Shown: positions 1 through 8,165, counted from the stretch's first letter. The stretch is 33,028 nucleotides of DNA from Microbacterium sp. (GCF_026393345.1 NZ_JAPLAI010000014.1:7458-40485), one strand, 5' to 3'. Made by a program: numbers and translations. Notes: generated by a model from the letters alone, not told the origin.

Positions 1-1235
1 TCACCGAGCGTCTCGGCGACGAGTTCCGACTCCTCCATGGCCTGCAGCGCCTGGTCGAGGCTCGCCGGCAGCGGCGCGTAGCCGAGCGCGCGACGCTCGC
101 CGTCGGTCAGCGACCACACGTTGTCCTCGGCCTCGGGCGGCAACTCGTAGCCCTCTTCGATGCCCTTGAGGCCGGCGGCAAGCATGAGCGCGTACGCGAG
201 GTACGGGTTCGCGGCGGAATCCAGCGCGCGGTACTCAACCCGCGACGACTGGCCCTTGTTCGGCTTGTACAGCGGCACGCGCACCAGCGCGGAGCGGTTG
301 TTGTGACCCCAGGTGATGAAGCTCGGCGCCTCGTCACCACCCCACAGCCGCTTGTACGAGTTCACGAACTGGTTGGTGACCGCGGAGATCTCGTTGGCGT
401 GACGGAGCAGGCCGGCAATGAACTGGCGGCCGGTCTTGGAGAGCTGGTACTGCGCGCCCTCTTCGTAGAACGCGTTGACGTCGCCCTCGAACAGCGACAT
501 GTGCGTGTGCATGCCGCTGCCAGGGTGGCCGCTGAGGGGCTTCGGCATGAAGGTCGCGTAAACGCCCTGCTCGATCGCGACCTCTTTGATGACGGTGCGG
601 AACGTCATGATGTTGTCGGCCGTGGCGAGCGCGTCGGCGTAGCGCAGATCGATCTCGTTCTGGCCCGGTCCGGCCTCGTGGTGGCTGAACTCCACCGAGA
701 TGCCCAGATCTTCCAGCATCCGCACCGACCGGCGACGGAAGTCGTGCGCGGTGCCGCCGGGGACGTTGTCGAAGTACCCGGCGGAGTCCACCGGCTCCGG
801 CCCGTTGGGGCCGTAGGACGAGGACTTCAGCAGGTAGAACTCGATCTCGGGGTGCGTGTAGAACGTGAACCCGGCATCGGCCGCCTTCGCGAGCGTGCGC
901 TTGAGCACGTGCCGCGGGTCGGCGACGGCGGGCTGGCCGTCGGGGGTCGTGATGTCGCAGAACATCCGCGCGGTGGGATCGATCTCACCGCGCCACGGGA
1001 GCACCTGGAACGTCGTCGGGTCAGGGAGCGCCAGCAGGTCGGATTCGTACGACCGGGTCAGGCCCTCGATCGCGGAGCCGTCGAAGCCGAGTCCCTCGTT
1101 GAACGCCCCCTCGACCTCTGCCGGCGCGATCGCGACCGACTTCAGCGTGCCGATGACGTCGGTGAACCAGAGGCGCACGAACTTGATGCCGCGCTCCTCG
1201 ATCGTGCGCAGAACGAAGTCCCGCTGCTTGTCCAT
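1..1235 (-). CDS. glnA2: Glutamine synthetase, GlnA2 type (3' end outside window)
   Basis: Class I glutamine synthetase, which makes glutamine from glutamate, ammonia and ATP in the cytoplasm. The start (MDKQRDFVLRTIEERG) and the body (GFDGSAIEGL, a VEFSHHEAGPGQNEID block, a MPKPLSGHPGSGMHTHMS block, NRSALVRVP) read like mycobacterial GlnA2 rather than GlnA1. Of about 445 residues, 411 are in the window; roughly 34 C-terminal residues lie beyond position 1. ATG at 1235 follows a GAGGGG ribosome site. Where GlnA1 enzymes carry the adenylylated tyrosine in an NLYDLPPE-like loop, this protein reads EDNVWSL, with Trp at the Tyr position, so control by GlnE adenylylation is doubtful. That last point is inference from the alignment by eye. 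A TAGCAT -10 candidate lies at 1275-1280. The SPOR-like gene is 67 bases upstream on the same strand. Confidence 0.93.
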   Translation of the reverse strand, partial: MDKQRDFVLRTIEERGIKFVRLWFTDVIGTLKSVAIAPAEVEGAFNEGLGFDGSAIEGLTRSYESDLLALPDPTTFQVLPWRGEIDPTARMFCDITTPDGQPAVADPRHVLKRTLAKAADAGFTFYTHPEIEFYLLKSSSYGPNGPEPVDSAGYFDNVPGGTAHDFRRRSVRMLEDLGISVEFSHHEAGPGQNEIDLRYADALATADNIMTFRTVIKEVAIEQGVYATFMPKPLSGHPGSGMHTHMSLFEGDVNAFYEEGAQYQLSKTGRQFIAGLLRHANEISAVTNQFVNSYKRLWGGDEAPSFITWGHNNRSALVRVPLYKPNKGQSSRVEYRALDSAANPYLAYALMLAAGLKGIEEGYELPPEAEDNVWSLTDGERRALGYAPLPASLDQALQAMEESELVAETLG

Positions 1236-1274
1236 GGTGTCCCCTCTACGGGCCGGTGCTCCGGCCTCGGATCA

Positions 1275-1280
1275 ATGCTA
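1275..1280 (-). promoter_or_regulatory. Candidate -10 box for glnA2
   Basis: Minus-strand TAGCAT lies in the 67-base gap between the SPOR-like gene and glnA2 and would give a leader of about 30 bases with a GAGGGG ribosome site. No convincing -35 is visible, and read-through from the upstream gene is equally possible. Confidence 0.35.
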
Positions 1281-1302
1281 GGCGTCCGCGCGGCGCGGAC
1301 GT

Positions 1303-1488
1303 TCAGTCGTTGTCGCGCGCCTCATCCTCGGCCCACTGACGAGACCGCTCGCGCAAGAGCTCGGGTGCCTTGGCGGCGTCCTCCTCCGTGTCGAAGGGAC
1401 CGGCACGATCGACGGCCGGGGATGCGTAACCACGCTCGACCTGGCCGGTCTTCAGGTTGTACCAGTACTTCTCGCTGTCGTCGCTCAC
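1303..1488 (-). CDS. Small SPOR-like domain protein, 61 aa
   Basis: Short, acidic, soluble protein beginning MSDDSEKYWYNLKTGQVERG and containing GPFDTEEDAAKAPELLRER. The pattern of aromatic residues (KYWYNL), TGxVExG, SP, GPF and an alanine-rich helix is that of a small conserved actinobacterial family usually named SPOR domain-containing protein and sometimes mislabelled methionine aminopeptidase. SPOR folds bind denuded peptidoglycan, but this protein has no signal peptide or membrane segment, so a cell-wall role is not shown. It starts with GTG at 1488 after GAGGAG. A TAGGAT -10 candidate at 1516-1521 gives a leader of about 21 bases. It is divergent from ppgK and runs toward glnA2. Confidence 0.8.
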   Translation of the reverse strand: MSDDSEKYWYNLKTGQVERGYASPAVDRAGPFDTEEDAAKAPELLRERSRQWAEDEARDND

Positions 1489-1515
1489 GGGTGCTCCTCG
1501 TCGATGCCTGACACG

Positions 1516-1521
1516 ATCCTA
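1516..1521 (-). promoter_or_regulatory. Candidate -10 box for the SPOR-like gene
   Basis: Minus-strand TAGGAT in the 69-base divergent gap with ppgK. The predicted start point is about 20 bases upstream of the GTG, leaving room for the GAGGAG ribosome site. Confidence 0.4.
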
Positions 1522-1544
1522 CTGATCGCACAGCTCGCTGTCGG

Positions 1545-1550
1545 TAGGGT
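1545..1550 (+). promoter_or_regulatory. Candidate -10 box for ppgK, leaderless spacing
   Basis: TAGGGT ends seven bases before the ATG at 1558. This is the spacing expected if transcription begins at or beside the start codon. The intervening GGAAG could also serve as a weak ribosome site, so a very short leader is the alternative. Confidence 0.5.
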
Positions 1551-1557
1551 GGAAGAC

Positions 1558-2337
1558 ATGGCTTCGGAGAGTGCACGCGCGGTCGGAATCGACATCGGGG
1601 GAACCGGCATCAAGGGCGGCATCGTCGACCTCGACAAAGGTGAGCTGATCAGCGACCGCATCAAGGTCTCGACCCCGCAGGGTGCCGAGCCGGATGACGT
1701 GCTGACGGCGGTGCGCGAGGTACTCGACACGCTCAAGGTCGCCGAGTCGGACTATCCGCTCGGCGTCGCCTTCCCTGCGATCGTCAAGAACGGCCGCACC
1801 CTTTCCGCCGCGAATGTGTCGCACAAGTGGATCGACTTCCCGGCCGAGGAGTTCTTCGAAGACGGTCTCGGTCGCGACATCCACTTCGCCAACGATGCCG
1901 ATGTCGCCGGGGTGGCGGAGATGCGCTTCGGCGCCGCGAAGGACGCGGCGGGTCTCACGATCCTCACCACCCTCGGCACCGGCATCGGCTCGGCGCTGCT
2001 CTACGACGGCCAGCTCATCCCGAACTCCGAGCTCGGCCACCTGCAGCGCGCGAAGCACGGCAAGGATGCGGAGGCGTACGCCGCATACTCCGCCATGGAG
2101 CGCGACGAGCTCACCTGGGAAGCATGGGCCGAGCGGCTGCAGTGGTACTACAGCCACGTCGAGTTCCTCTTCAGCCCCGACCTGTTCATCGTCGGTGGCG
2201 GTGTCACCTGCGGTGGCCAGGCGACGACGCCGATCGTCGCGGCCGTGCACCGGAACAACGCCGGCATCATCGGCGCCGCAGCGCTGTCGCTCGGTGCCGC
2301 GCCGCAGCGCCTGTCCGCGGTGACCACGAAGGACTGA
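1558..2337 (+). CDS. ppgK: Polyphosphate glucokinase
   Basis: Phosphorylates glucose to glucose-6-phosphate using inorganic polyphosphate, and usually also ATP; a ROK-family cytoplasmic enzyme characteristic of actinobacteria. The phosphate-binding motif DIGGTGIKGG is at residues 12-21. ILTTLGTGIGSALLYDG near the middle and a C-terminal LFIVGGGV strand are typical of the family, and PNSELGHLQ supplies the Glu-Leu-Gly-His signature. At 259 residues it has the usual family length. I chose ATG 1558 over an upstream ATG at 1504 because homology begins just after it and a -10 box sits directly in front. It is convergent with rnpB. Confidence 0.92.
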   Translation: MASESARAVGIDIGGTGIKGGIVDLDKGELISDRIKVSTPQGAEPDDVLTAVREVLDTLKVAESDYPLGVAFPAIVKNGRTLSAANVSHKWIDFPAEEFFEDGLGRDIHFANDADVAGVAEMRFGAAKDAAGLTILTTLGTGIGSALLYDGQLIPNSELGHLQRAKHGKDAEAYAAYSAMERDELTWEAWAERLQWYYSHVEFLFSPDLFIVGGGVTCGGQATTPIVAAVHRNNAGIIGAAALSLGAAPQRLSAVTTKD

Positions 2338-2341
2338 GCGC

Positions 2342-2433
2342 GGCGCACGCGTTCGCGTGGCACCCGTGTTCGGCACGGGTCGCACCGCCCCGGGTGTGTT
2401 CACGTGGCACAACCCGCGGGAACCCACGCGGGT
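2342..2433. terminator. Cluster of short hairpins between convergent ppgK and rnpB
   Basis: The 150-base gap between ppgK and the RNase P RNA contains two perfect 7-base inverted repeats: ACCCGTG/CACGGGT (2362-2368 with 2374-2380, loop TTCGG) and ACCCGCG/CGCGGGT (2412-2418 with 2427-2433). There is no U-tract, so intrinsic termination is plausible but unproven. A stop for both converging transcripts is expected here. Confidence 0.4.
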
Positions 2434-2487
2434 ATCCCGCCGGAGTCGCCACCTGAAGCGGTAGTTCGGCGTCCGGGTCAGAAGAGG

Positions 2488-2852
2488 GCGAATGGGCCGG
2501 CCTGTACGCCGGGTTCTGTCCGGGAGCCGAAGCTCCGTGGACGGTCATCTCTCTCGGCGACACGTTGCCGTGCCGCTCCAGCGGTCTACCCGGGGACTCG
2601 GCGGGCCGCGTCAACATCCCCTGTCTGACCTTGCTCCGGGCGAGGTTTACCGTGCGGGTCGTGTCACCACGACCCCGGTGGTCTCTTACACCACCCTTTC
2701 ACCCTTACCGGGACGAATCCCGGCGGTCTGCTCTCTGTGGCACTGTCTCGCGGATCACTCCGGGTGGGTGTTACCCACCGCCCTGCCCTATGGAGCCCGG
2801 ACGTTCCTCGGTGCGGTTTCCCGCCACGCGACCGTCCAGCCGACCCATTCGC
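2488..2852 (-). ncRNA. rnpB: RNase P RNA, bacterial type A
   Basis: Catalytic RNA that removes 5' leaders from precursor tRNAs. On the minus strand the hallmark blocks occur in order: GGAAACCGCACCGAGGAA-like 5' segment with GAGGAACGTCCGGGCTCC (CR I), GTGCCACAGAGA, AAGGGTGAAAGGGTG, GTAAACC...GGAGCAAG, AGAGAGATGACCG and the 3' block GACAGAACCCGGC. P1 closes the molecule: GCGAATGGGTCGGC at 2839-2852 pairs with GCCGGCCCATTCGC from 2488-2501, with one G-U pair. I placed the ends by that helix, giving about 365 bases; mature ends may differ by a few bases. Its 5' end lies only about 10 bases after the stop codon of the polymerase gene on the same strand. Confidence 0.93.
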
Positions 2853-2858
2853 GTTCCG

Positions 2859-2864
2859 AGTCTA
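2859..2864 (-). promoter_or_regulatory. -10 box of rnpB overlapping the upstream stop codon
   Basis: Minus-strand TAGACT ends six bases before the predicted RNA 5' end at about 2852, which is the expected spacing. Its first three bases are the TAG stop codon of the polymerase gene (2862-2864). No good -35 is visible 17 bases further upstream. Confidence 0.55.
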
Positions 2865-4575
2865 TCCGCGTGCCTGGTCGCCCGCCCGCTCGTCTCCGAT
2901 CACCCGCACGTCCAGCGGGAAGTCGATCGGGAACGAGCCGAACATCCGCCGCCCCGCGGCGGCCGCGGCATCCGTGACGACAGTCGCCACCGCATCCGCG
3001 ATGTGTGCGGGCGCGTGCACCATCACCTCGTCGTGCAGGAAGAACACCAGGTGCGGGCGGGGGGCGAAGACGGCGCCTGCCCGGTCCGCCCGGGGAACCC
3101 CCGTCTCCCCCAGCGTGTCCAGCCTGCTGCGGATCTCGGCCAGCCAGCAGAGCGCCCACTCTGCCGCCGTGCCCTGCACCACGAAGTTGCGCGTGAACCG
3201 CCCCCGGTCCCCCGCTGCTCGCCGGGCCACATCGCGCACCACGGGGTCGGCTCCTTCTGCGCCCGCGGAGGAGGCCAGCAGGAGCCAGTCCGCATCCGGG
3301 GCCGGGGCGGTGCGTCCCAGCCACGTCTGCACGGTGCCGCCGCCCTCGCCGGTCGCGGCGGCATCGTCGACGACGGCCATCGCCACGGGGTAGGTCTGGC
3401 GCAGACGCGGGACGAGCCGGCCGCCCTTGCCGGTCGTGGCGCCGTACATCGCGCCGAGCATGGCGTACTTCGACTCGTCCCGCGTGGCGACGGTGCCCGA
3501 GGCGACGATCCCGGCGTAGAGGTCGCGGCCGCGCGCGGCGGCAGCCAGGGCGAGGTCCCGTGACATCCCCGCGAGCACCCGCGGCTCCAGCTGCGCCACA
3601 TCCGCATCCACGATCACCCACCCCGGGTCGGGGAGGACGGCCGGACGCAGGAGCTTCGGGATCTGCAGCGCCCCGCCGCCGCTGGAGGCCCAGCGGCCGG
3701 TAACCACGCCGCCCGGCACGTACACCGGCCGGAACCGACCGTCGTGCACCCATTCCTCGAGCCATGCCCAGCCATTCGCGGCGAGAAGGCGCGCCAAGCG
3801 CTTGTATTCGAGCAGCGGTTCGATCGCCGGATGCGGCTGGTCGGCGAGCTCCCATTTGCTCGTGGACGCGACCTGAACGCCGCAGGGCGCGGAGCAGCTT
3901 CGGCGGCGAGTCGAGGTTCACGCTGGTGTCGCCGAGCGCGGCCCGGACGCGGTCCGCCAGCTCCGCCATCCGCTCGGGGACGGCGGCGACCGAGGTCCGC
4001 GAACCGAGGGTGTCGGCGAGGATCCGCTCGTGCGCGGCGACGTCCCAGGGGAGCCCCGCCGCATGCATCTCTTCGGCCACCAGCGCGCCGGCCGACTCGC
4101 CGTGCAGGAGCAGGGTCATCCGCGGGGTGTCGGGTGCGGCGTCCAGGGTGATCAGCTGACGGCGCAGTTCGGCGACGGCCTCGTCGGAGGAGGGCACTTG
4201 CCCCGCGTCGAGGGTGAAGAGCCCCTCTTCCGCGATCGGTCGGGCGTCGCCGTCCCACGCATCCACCGGTCCCAGCGCGCCGGTGCCGGAGGGATCGACG
4301 GCGGCACGCAGGATGCGGTGGCAGAGCCGCAGGTCCCACGCCCGGGCCACCCGAACTCCGTCGCGGAGCACCGCGCGGTAGGTGTGCGCGGTGTCCGCCC
4401 AGACCCAGCGGGTCTGCGGGCGCGCCGCGATCAGCGCGGATGCGTCGGCGGGACGCCAGCGCTCGCGAGACAGTTCGGCGCCGTCGGCCGACAGATCGAC
4501 GACCTCGAGTGGACCGCCCGCGCTCGGAGCGAGCACGCTCCACCGCGCCTCCCGCTCGTGCTGCGGCGCCGACAC
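2862..4575 (-). pseudogene. Family-A 3'-5' exonuclease/DNA polymerase with a frameshift
   Basis: Actinobacterial protein usually named bifunctional 3'-5' exonuclease/DNA polymerase, related to the polymerase half of DNA polymerase I. The N-terminal part (4575 to about 3886, near 229 residues, starting MSAPQHEREARW) and the polymerase part (about 3877 to 2862, near 338 residues) are in different frames. After SPPKLLRALR the expected reading GVQVASTSKWELADQPHPAI continues one frame over. The polymerase part is otherwise intact: motif A DVAQLEPRVLAGMS, motif B RDESKYAMLGAMYG and motif C FFLHDEVMVH. The joined length, about 567 residues, suits the family. The simplest reading against family pattern LRAAGV is a loss of 2, 5 or 8 bases near 3877-3886, either real or a sequencing error. 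The GTG at 4575 lacks a clear ribosome site. It follows the zinc-ribbon gene by 21 bases. Confidence 0.8.
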
Positions 4576-4596
4576 GGAGTCAGGCCCGACCGTGCG

Positions 4597-5328
4597 TCAG
4601 AGCCCGGATTCGCCGGTACGCACCAGAATCGACCCGCACTCGGGGCAGGTGGCGACGGCCTCGTCGGGAAGCTGGCGCAGGCTGTTCAGGTCGGTGCCCG
4701 AGAGCATCATGTTGCAGCCGGTGCAGGTCCGCGCGCGCAGCAGCGCGGCGCCCGAGCTGCGGGATGCCGCCGCGTCGTACATCGACAGCAGCGCGGCGGG
4801 AACGGATGCGGCGACCGCGGCGCGATCCCGCTGCAACTCGGCGATGCGTGCGGTCGCCTCCGCGACGAGCGCCTTGGCCTCACCGGACAGACGGGCACCC
4901 TCTTCGTTGGCCTCGGCGACCAGACGCGCCTGGTCGGCGACCGCCTGCTCCGCCGTCTCGAGCCGCTCCATGATCTCCAGCTCGCTGTCCTCCAGCTCGC
5001 GCTGGCGGCGGCGGAGCGAATCGAGCTCGTGCTCGAGGCCGGCCGCATCCTTCGGGTTCGAGACGGTCTGCAGCAGCGCGGTGTCCCGATCCTGGCGAGC
5101 ACGGACCACCTTCACATCGGATTCGATCCGGCCGAGTTCGGCCTGCATCTCCTCCACCGCGCCCTGGCGGTTCGACAGCTCCCGCGAGAGCTCTTGACGC
5201 TGCTCGATCAGCGCCTTCACCCGCGCAGCCTGCGGCGGGTTCGCGCGGGCGTGCTCGGCCTGGCGCAACCGGGTGTCGAGGTCGGCGAGCTCGAGCAGGC
5301 GGAGCTGTTCTGCGGGGGTGGCGTTCAC
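4597..5328 (-). CDS. Coiled-coil protein with C4 zinc ribbon
   Basis: 243 residues. About the first 170 form one long charged coiled coil (ELADLDTRLRQAEHARA to AELQRDRAAVAA). The C-terminus carries a four-cysteine zinc ribbon, CTGC about 25 residues before CPEC, of the family found in Mycobacterium tuberculosis Rv2229c. The molecular role is unknown; DksA-like or nucleic-acid-linked functions have been proposed for the fold. The GTG start at 5328 lies six bases after a TAGTTT box (5335-5340), which suggests a leaderless message; the GGAGG between them is too close to the GTG to act normally. It heads a minus-strand set with the polymerase gene. In mycobacteria the same gene also lies close to glnA2, so the neighbourhood is partly conserved. 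Confidence 0.85.
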   Translation of the reverse strand: MNATPAEQLRLLELADLDTRLRQAEHARANPPQAARVKALIEQRQELSRELSNRQGAVEEMQAELGRIESDVKVVRARQDRDTALLQTVSNPKDAAGLEHELDSLRRRQRELEDSELEIMERLETAEQAVADQARLVAEANEEGARLSGEAKALVAEATARIAELQRDRAAVAASVPAALLSMYDAAASRSSGAALLRARTCTGCNMMLSGTDLNSLRQLPDEAVATCPECGSILVRTGESGL

Positions 5329-5334
5329 CCCTCC

Positions 5335-5340
5335 AAACTA
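5335..5340 (-). promoter_or_regulatory. -10 box for the zinc-ribbon gene, leaderless spacing
   Basis: Minus-strand TAGTTT is separated from the GTG start at 5328 by exactly six bases, the spacing shared by several other genes in this window. Confidence 0.5.
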
Positions 5341-5406
5341 CGCCAGGCACGCGCTCGCTCTGTTACCTCCCGTGTCGGCCGCCTGGAGCCCGGCTTTCTC
5401 GCTGTC

Positions 5407-5412
5407 TAGGGT
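5407..5412 (+). promoter_or_regulatory. Candidate -10 box for the ssuBAC operon
   Basis: TAGGGT gives a predicted start near 5419 and a leader of about 27 bases carrying the GAAAGGA ribosome site. No clear -35 or operator repeat is visible. Confidence 0.4.
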
Positions 5413-5445
5413 CGGAACACGCTGCCTATGCCCGAAAGGAACCCG

Positions 5446-6252
5446 ATGTCCGCCGCACTCACGGATGCACCCGCCGAGGCCTCGCGCCCGACGCCCGGTG
5501 CACCGTTGCGCCTGCGCGGACTCGGCCGATCGTTCGGCGAGCACGTCGTGCTCCAGGGCATCGACCTCGATGTCGCGGCCGGCGAACTCGTCGCCATCCT
5601 CGGGTCGTCGGGTTCGGGCAAGTCCACACTGCTGCGCATCGTCGGCGGCCTGGATGCGGCGACCTCCGGCGAGGTCGCCATCGATGGTGAGCCGGTCACC
5701 GGTATCGACCCGCGGGTAGCGATCGGCTTTCAGGAGCCGCGACTGCTCCCCTGGCGCTCGGTGGCCGACAACATCGCGCTGGGACTTCCGGCGGGGCTGT
5801 CGCGTCCGGAGCGGGCGTCCCGCATCCAGGAGCTGCTGCGTCTGATCGGTCTCACCGACTTCGCCGGTCACCGTCCCCGGCAGATCTCCGGCGGCATGGC
5901 GCAGCGCACGTCACTGGCCCGAGCGCTGGCCCGCCGCCCCGACGTGCTGCTCCTCGACGAGCCGTTCGGCGCTCTCGACGCGCTGACCCGGCTGCGCATG
6001 CAGGACCTGCTGCTGTCGGTGCTCGACGAAGCGCCCACCACGACCCTGCTCGTCACCCACGACGTCGACGAGGCACTGCAGCTCGCCGATCGCGTGATCG
6101 TGCTGGGCCCGACCGGTGATGCGCCGGGTGCCGGCATCCAGCAGCTCCTCGTCGTCCCCGGGGATCGGCCCCGCGATCGTGGCTCGGCAGAGCTCGCGCG
6201 GCTGCGCGCCGAGTTGCTCGATGCGCTCGGCATCGACCGGCACGCGCACTGA
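5446..6252 (+). CDS. ssuB: ABC importer ATPase, SsuB/nitrate-taurine type
   Basis: ATP-binding subunit (268 residues) of an importer for organosulfonates or a similar small anion. Visible motifs: Walker A GSSGSGKST at residues 53-61, Q-loop GFQEPRLLPW at 94-103, signature ISGGMAQRTSLARAL at 147-161, Walker B VLLLDEP at 167-173 and switch His in VTHD at 203-206. The RLLPW stretch after the Q-loop is typical of SsuB, TauB and NrtD. ATG 5446 was chosen over 5428 because GAAAGGA lies at the proper distance. It is the first gene of a three-gene plus-strand operon with the binding protein and permease. Confidence 0.85.
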   Translation: MSAALTDAPAEASRPTPGAPLRLRGLGRSFGEHVVLQGIDLDVAAGELVAILGSSGSGKSTLLRIVGGLDAATSGEVAIDGEPVTGIDPRVAIGFQEPRLLPWRSVADNIALGLPAGLSRPERASRIQELLRLIGLTDFAGHRPRQISGGMAQRTSLARALARRPDVLLLDEPFGALDALTRLRMQDLLLSVLDEAPTTTLLVTHDVDEALQLADRVIVLGPTGDAPGAGIQQLLVVPGDRPRDRGSAELARLRAELLDALGIDRHAH

Positions 6253-6307
6253 TCTTCACCTCGCACCACAGCACCTCTCCCGCTCACAGCCACCGAAAGG
6301 CACCCAT

Positions 6308-7309
6308 ATGTCCTTCCGCCGCCGCACTATCGGCCTCGCCGCCGGAGCCGTCGTCGCCGCCCTGGCCCTGTCCGGCTGCGTCGCCGGCGAGGATGCCGCA
6401 GAGCCTGCCGCATCCGATGCCGCCGTCACGACGACCATCAAGCTCGACTGGGCGACCTACAACCCGCTCAGCCTGATCATCAAGGACCAGGGTTGGCTGG
6501 AGGACGCCGGCTACGACGTCGAGTGGACGCAGTCGCTCGGCTCATCGAAGGCCAATGAGTCGCTCCGCGCCGGCGCCATCGACTTCGGATCCACTGCCGG
6601 CTCCGCATCCCTCCTCGCACGGGCGAACGGAGCGCCGCAGCAGATCGTCGACGTCGTCGCGCAGCCCGAGTGGGCGGCGCTCGTCGTCCCCGCAGGCAGC
6701 GACATCACCTCGGTCGAGGACCTCAAGGGCAAGACCGTCGCCGCCGCGCTCGGTACCGACCCGTACTTCTTCCTGGTGCAGTCGCTCGAGGCCAACGGCC
6801 TGTCGATCGACGACGTCACCGTGGAGAACCTCATCCACGCCGACGGCTGGGCGGCGCTGCAGAGCGGGTCCGTGCAGGCCTGGGCGGGCCTCGACCCGAT
6901 CATGGCCTCCGCCGAGGCCGCGGGTGCGGAGCTCCTGTACCGCGACATCGATCTGAACTCGTACAGCGTGCTGAACGCATCCGAGACCATCATCGATGAG
7001 CACCCCGAGGTCGTGCAGGCCGTCGTCGACGCCTACGAGAAGGCACGCGCCTGGGCGCTGGAGAACCCCGACGAGACGGCGCAGATCCTCGCGGACGCCG
7101 CCGCGATCGACCTCACGGTCGCCCAGGCGGTCATCGATGAGCGCGCCGGCCTCGACGTGGACCCGGTCCCCGGCTCGACGCTGGCGAAGGTGCTGAAGCC
7201 CATCGGCGCCATCCAGGTGCAGATCGGCGACGCCGTCAGCCAGCAGTCCATCGACGACGCGCTCGACACCCTGTTCGCGCCGCAGTTCGCCGAGAAGGCG
7301 ATCGGCTGA
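6308..7309 (+). CDS. ssuA: Substrate-binding lipoprotein, SsuA/aliphatic sulfonate type
   Basis: Secreted lipid-anchored binding protein, 333 residues. The N-terminus MSFRRRTIGL is followed by a hydrophobic stretch and lipobox LSGC with Cys at 24. The mature part has the NMT1/SsuA fold pattern: IKLDWATYNPLSLIIKDQGWLEDAGYDVEW, then DFGSTAGSASLLARANG, VVPAGSDITSVEDLKGKTVAA and a C-terminal half with VVQAVVDAYEKARAWALENPDE. It captures the substrate for the membrane permease. ATG 6308 follows GAAAGG at good spacing, 55 bases after ssuB. The ligand cannot be read from the sequence; aliphatic sulfonates, taurine or another small organic anion are possible. Confidence 0.85.
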   Translation: MSFRRRTIGLAAGAVVAALALSGCVAGEDAAEPAASDAAVTTTIKLDWATYNPLSLIIKDQGWLEDAGYDVEWTQSLGSSKANESLRAGAIDFGSTAGSASLLARANGAPQQIVDVVAQPEWAALVVPAGSDITSVEDLKGKTVAAALGTDPYFFLVQSLEANGLSIDDVTVENLIHADGWAALQSGSVQAWAGLDPIMASAEAAGAELLYRDIDLNSYSVLNASETIIDEHPEVVQAVVDAYEKARAWALENPDETAQILADAAAIDLTVAQAVIDERAGLDVDPVPGSTLAKVLKPIGAIQVQIGDAVSQQSIDDALDTLFAPQFAEKAIG

Positions 7310-7340
7310 GCGCAGGCCGCTCGAACGGAAGACGACACGT

Positions 7341-8165
7341 ATGAGCACGACCGGGACCACCCCTACCGCGGACCGCACCGCCCCGACCGCCGGCACCAGT
7401 CCGCTGTCGCGGCGCGGTGTGCGAATCGCCGTGGGCGTGACGCTCCCGGTCGTGCTCATCGTCGTCTGGTTCCTCGTCACGATCCCCGGCGCCGCGCTGG
7501 TGCCGCCCTACAAATTCCCCAGCCCCGCATCGGTGTGGCAGGCGGCAGTGTTCCTCGGCGAACGCGGCGAGCTGTGGCAGTTCACCGCGATCTCGCTGCA
7601 GCGGGTGCTGATCGGCTTCGCGGCCGGCGCCTCGCTCGGCGTTGCCCTGGGTGGACTCGTGGGCCTTTCGCGCTTCTGGGACCTCGGCCTCTCCCCCAGC
7701 CTCGGCGTCATCCGCGCCGTGCCGTCTCTTGCGTGGGTGCCGCTGCTCATCGTGTGGTTCAACCAGGGCGAGCAGTCGAAGATCATCCTCATCGCGATCG
7801 GCGCGTTCTTCCCCGTGTTCACGACGGTGTCGATGGCGCTGCGCCACGTCGACCCGCACCTCGTGGAGCTCGGCCGCTCGTTCGGGTTCAGCGGCATCCG
7901 GCTCTTCTTCACCGTGCAGCTGCCGGCCGTGCTGCCCGCACTGTTCTCGGGCCTTCGCCTCGCCCTGGTGCAGGCGTGGCTGTTCCTCGTCGCCGCAGAG
8001 CTCATCGGCGCGTCGATGGGCCTCGGATTCCTGCTCACGCGCGGCCAGTCCACCGGACGTGTGGACCAGATCGTGCTGGCGATCATCCTGCTGGCCGTGA
8101 TCGGTAAGCTCACCGACTCCGCCCTCGGCTTGGTGCAGCGCTGGGCCGTGCGTCGCTGGGGCTGA
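7341..8165 (+). CDS. ssuC: ABC importer permease, SsuC type
   Basis: Inner-membrane permease of 274 residues. After a Thr/Pro-rich cytoplasmic N-terminus of about 25 residues come roughly six hydrophobic segments. The EAA loop that docks on the ATPase is seen as ELGRSFGFSGIRLFFTVQLP around residues 175-194. FRFPSP-like motif KFPSPASVW near residue 55 is usual for the nitrate/sulfonate/bicarbonate permease group. The start follows GGAAG, 31 bases after ssuA, so the three genes are probably one operon. No SsuD monooxygenase, flavin reductase or taurine dioxygenase is present in the window, so the desulfonating step must be encoded elsewhere or the substrate is different. Confidence 0.87.
   Translation: MSTTGTTPTADRTAPTAGTSPLSRRGVRIAVGVTLPVVLIVVWFLVTIPGAALVPPYKFPSPASVWQAAVFLGERGELWQFTAISLQRVLIGFAAGASLGVALGGLVGLSRFWDLGLSPSLGVIRAVPSLAWVPLLIVWFNQGEQSKIILIAIGAFFPVFTTVSMALRHVDPHLVELGRSFGFSGIRLFFTVQLPAVLPALFSGLRLALVQAWLFLVAAELIGASMGLGFLLTRGQSTGRVDQIVLAIILLAVIGKLTDSALGLVQRWAVRRWG

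Noticed and set aside
303..1511. Long plus-strand open frame of 402 residues opposite glnA2
   Set aside because: It is a mirror of the conserved glutamine synthetase; composition is Arg/Val/Gly-rich low-information sequence with no recognisable domain.
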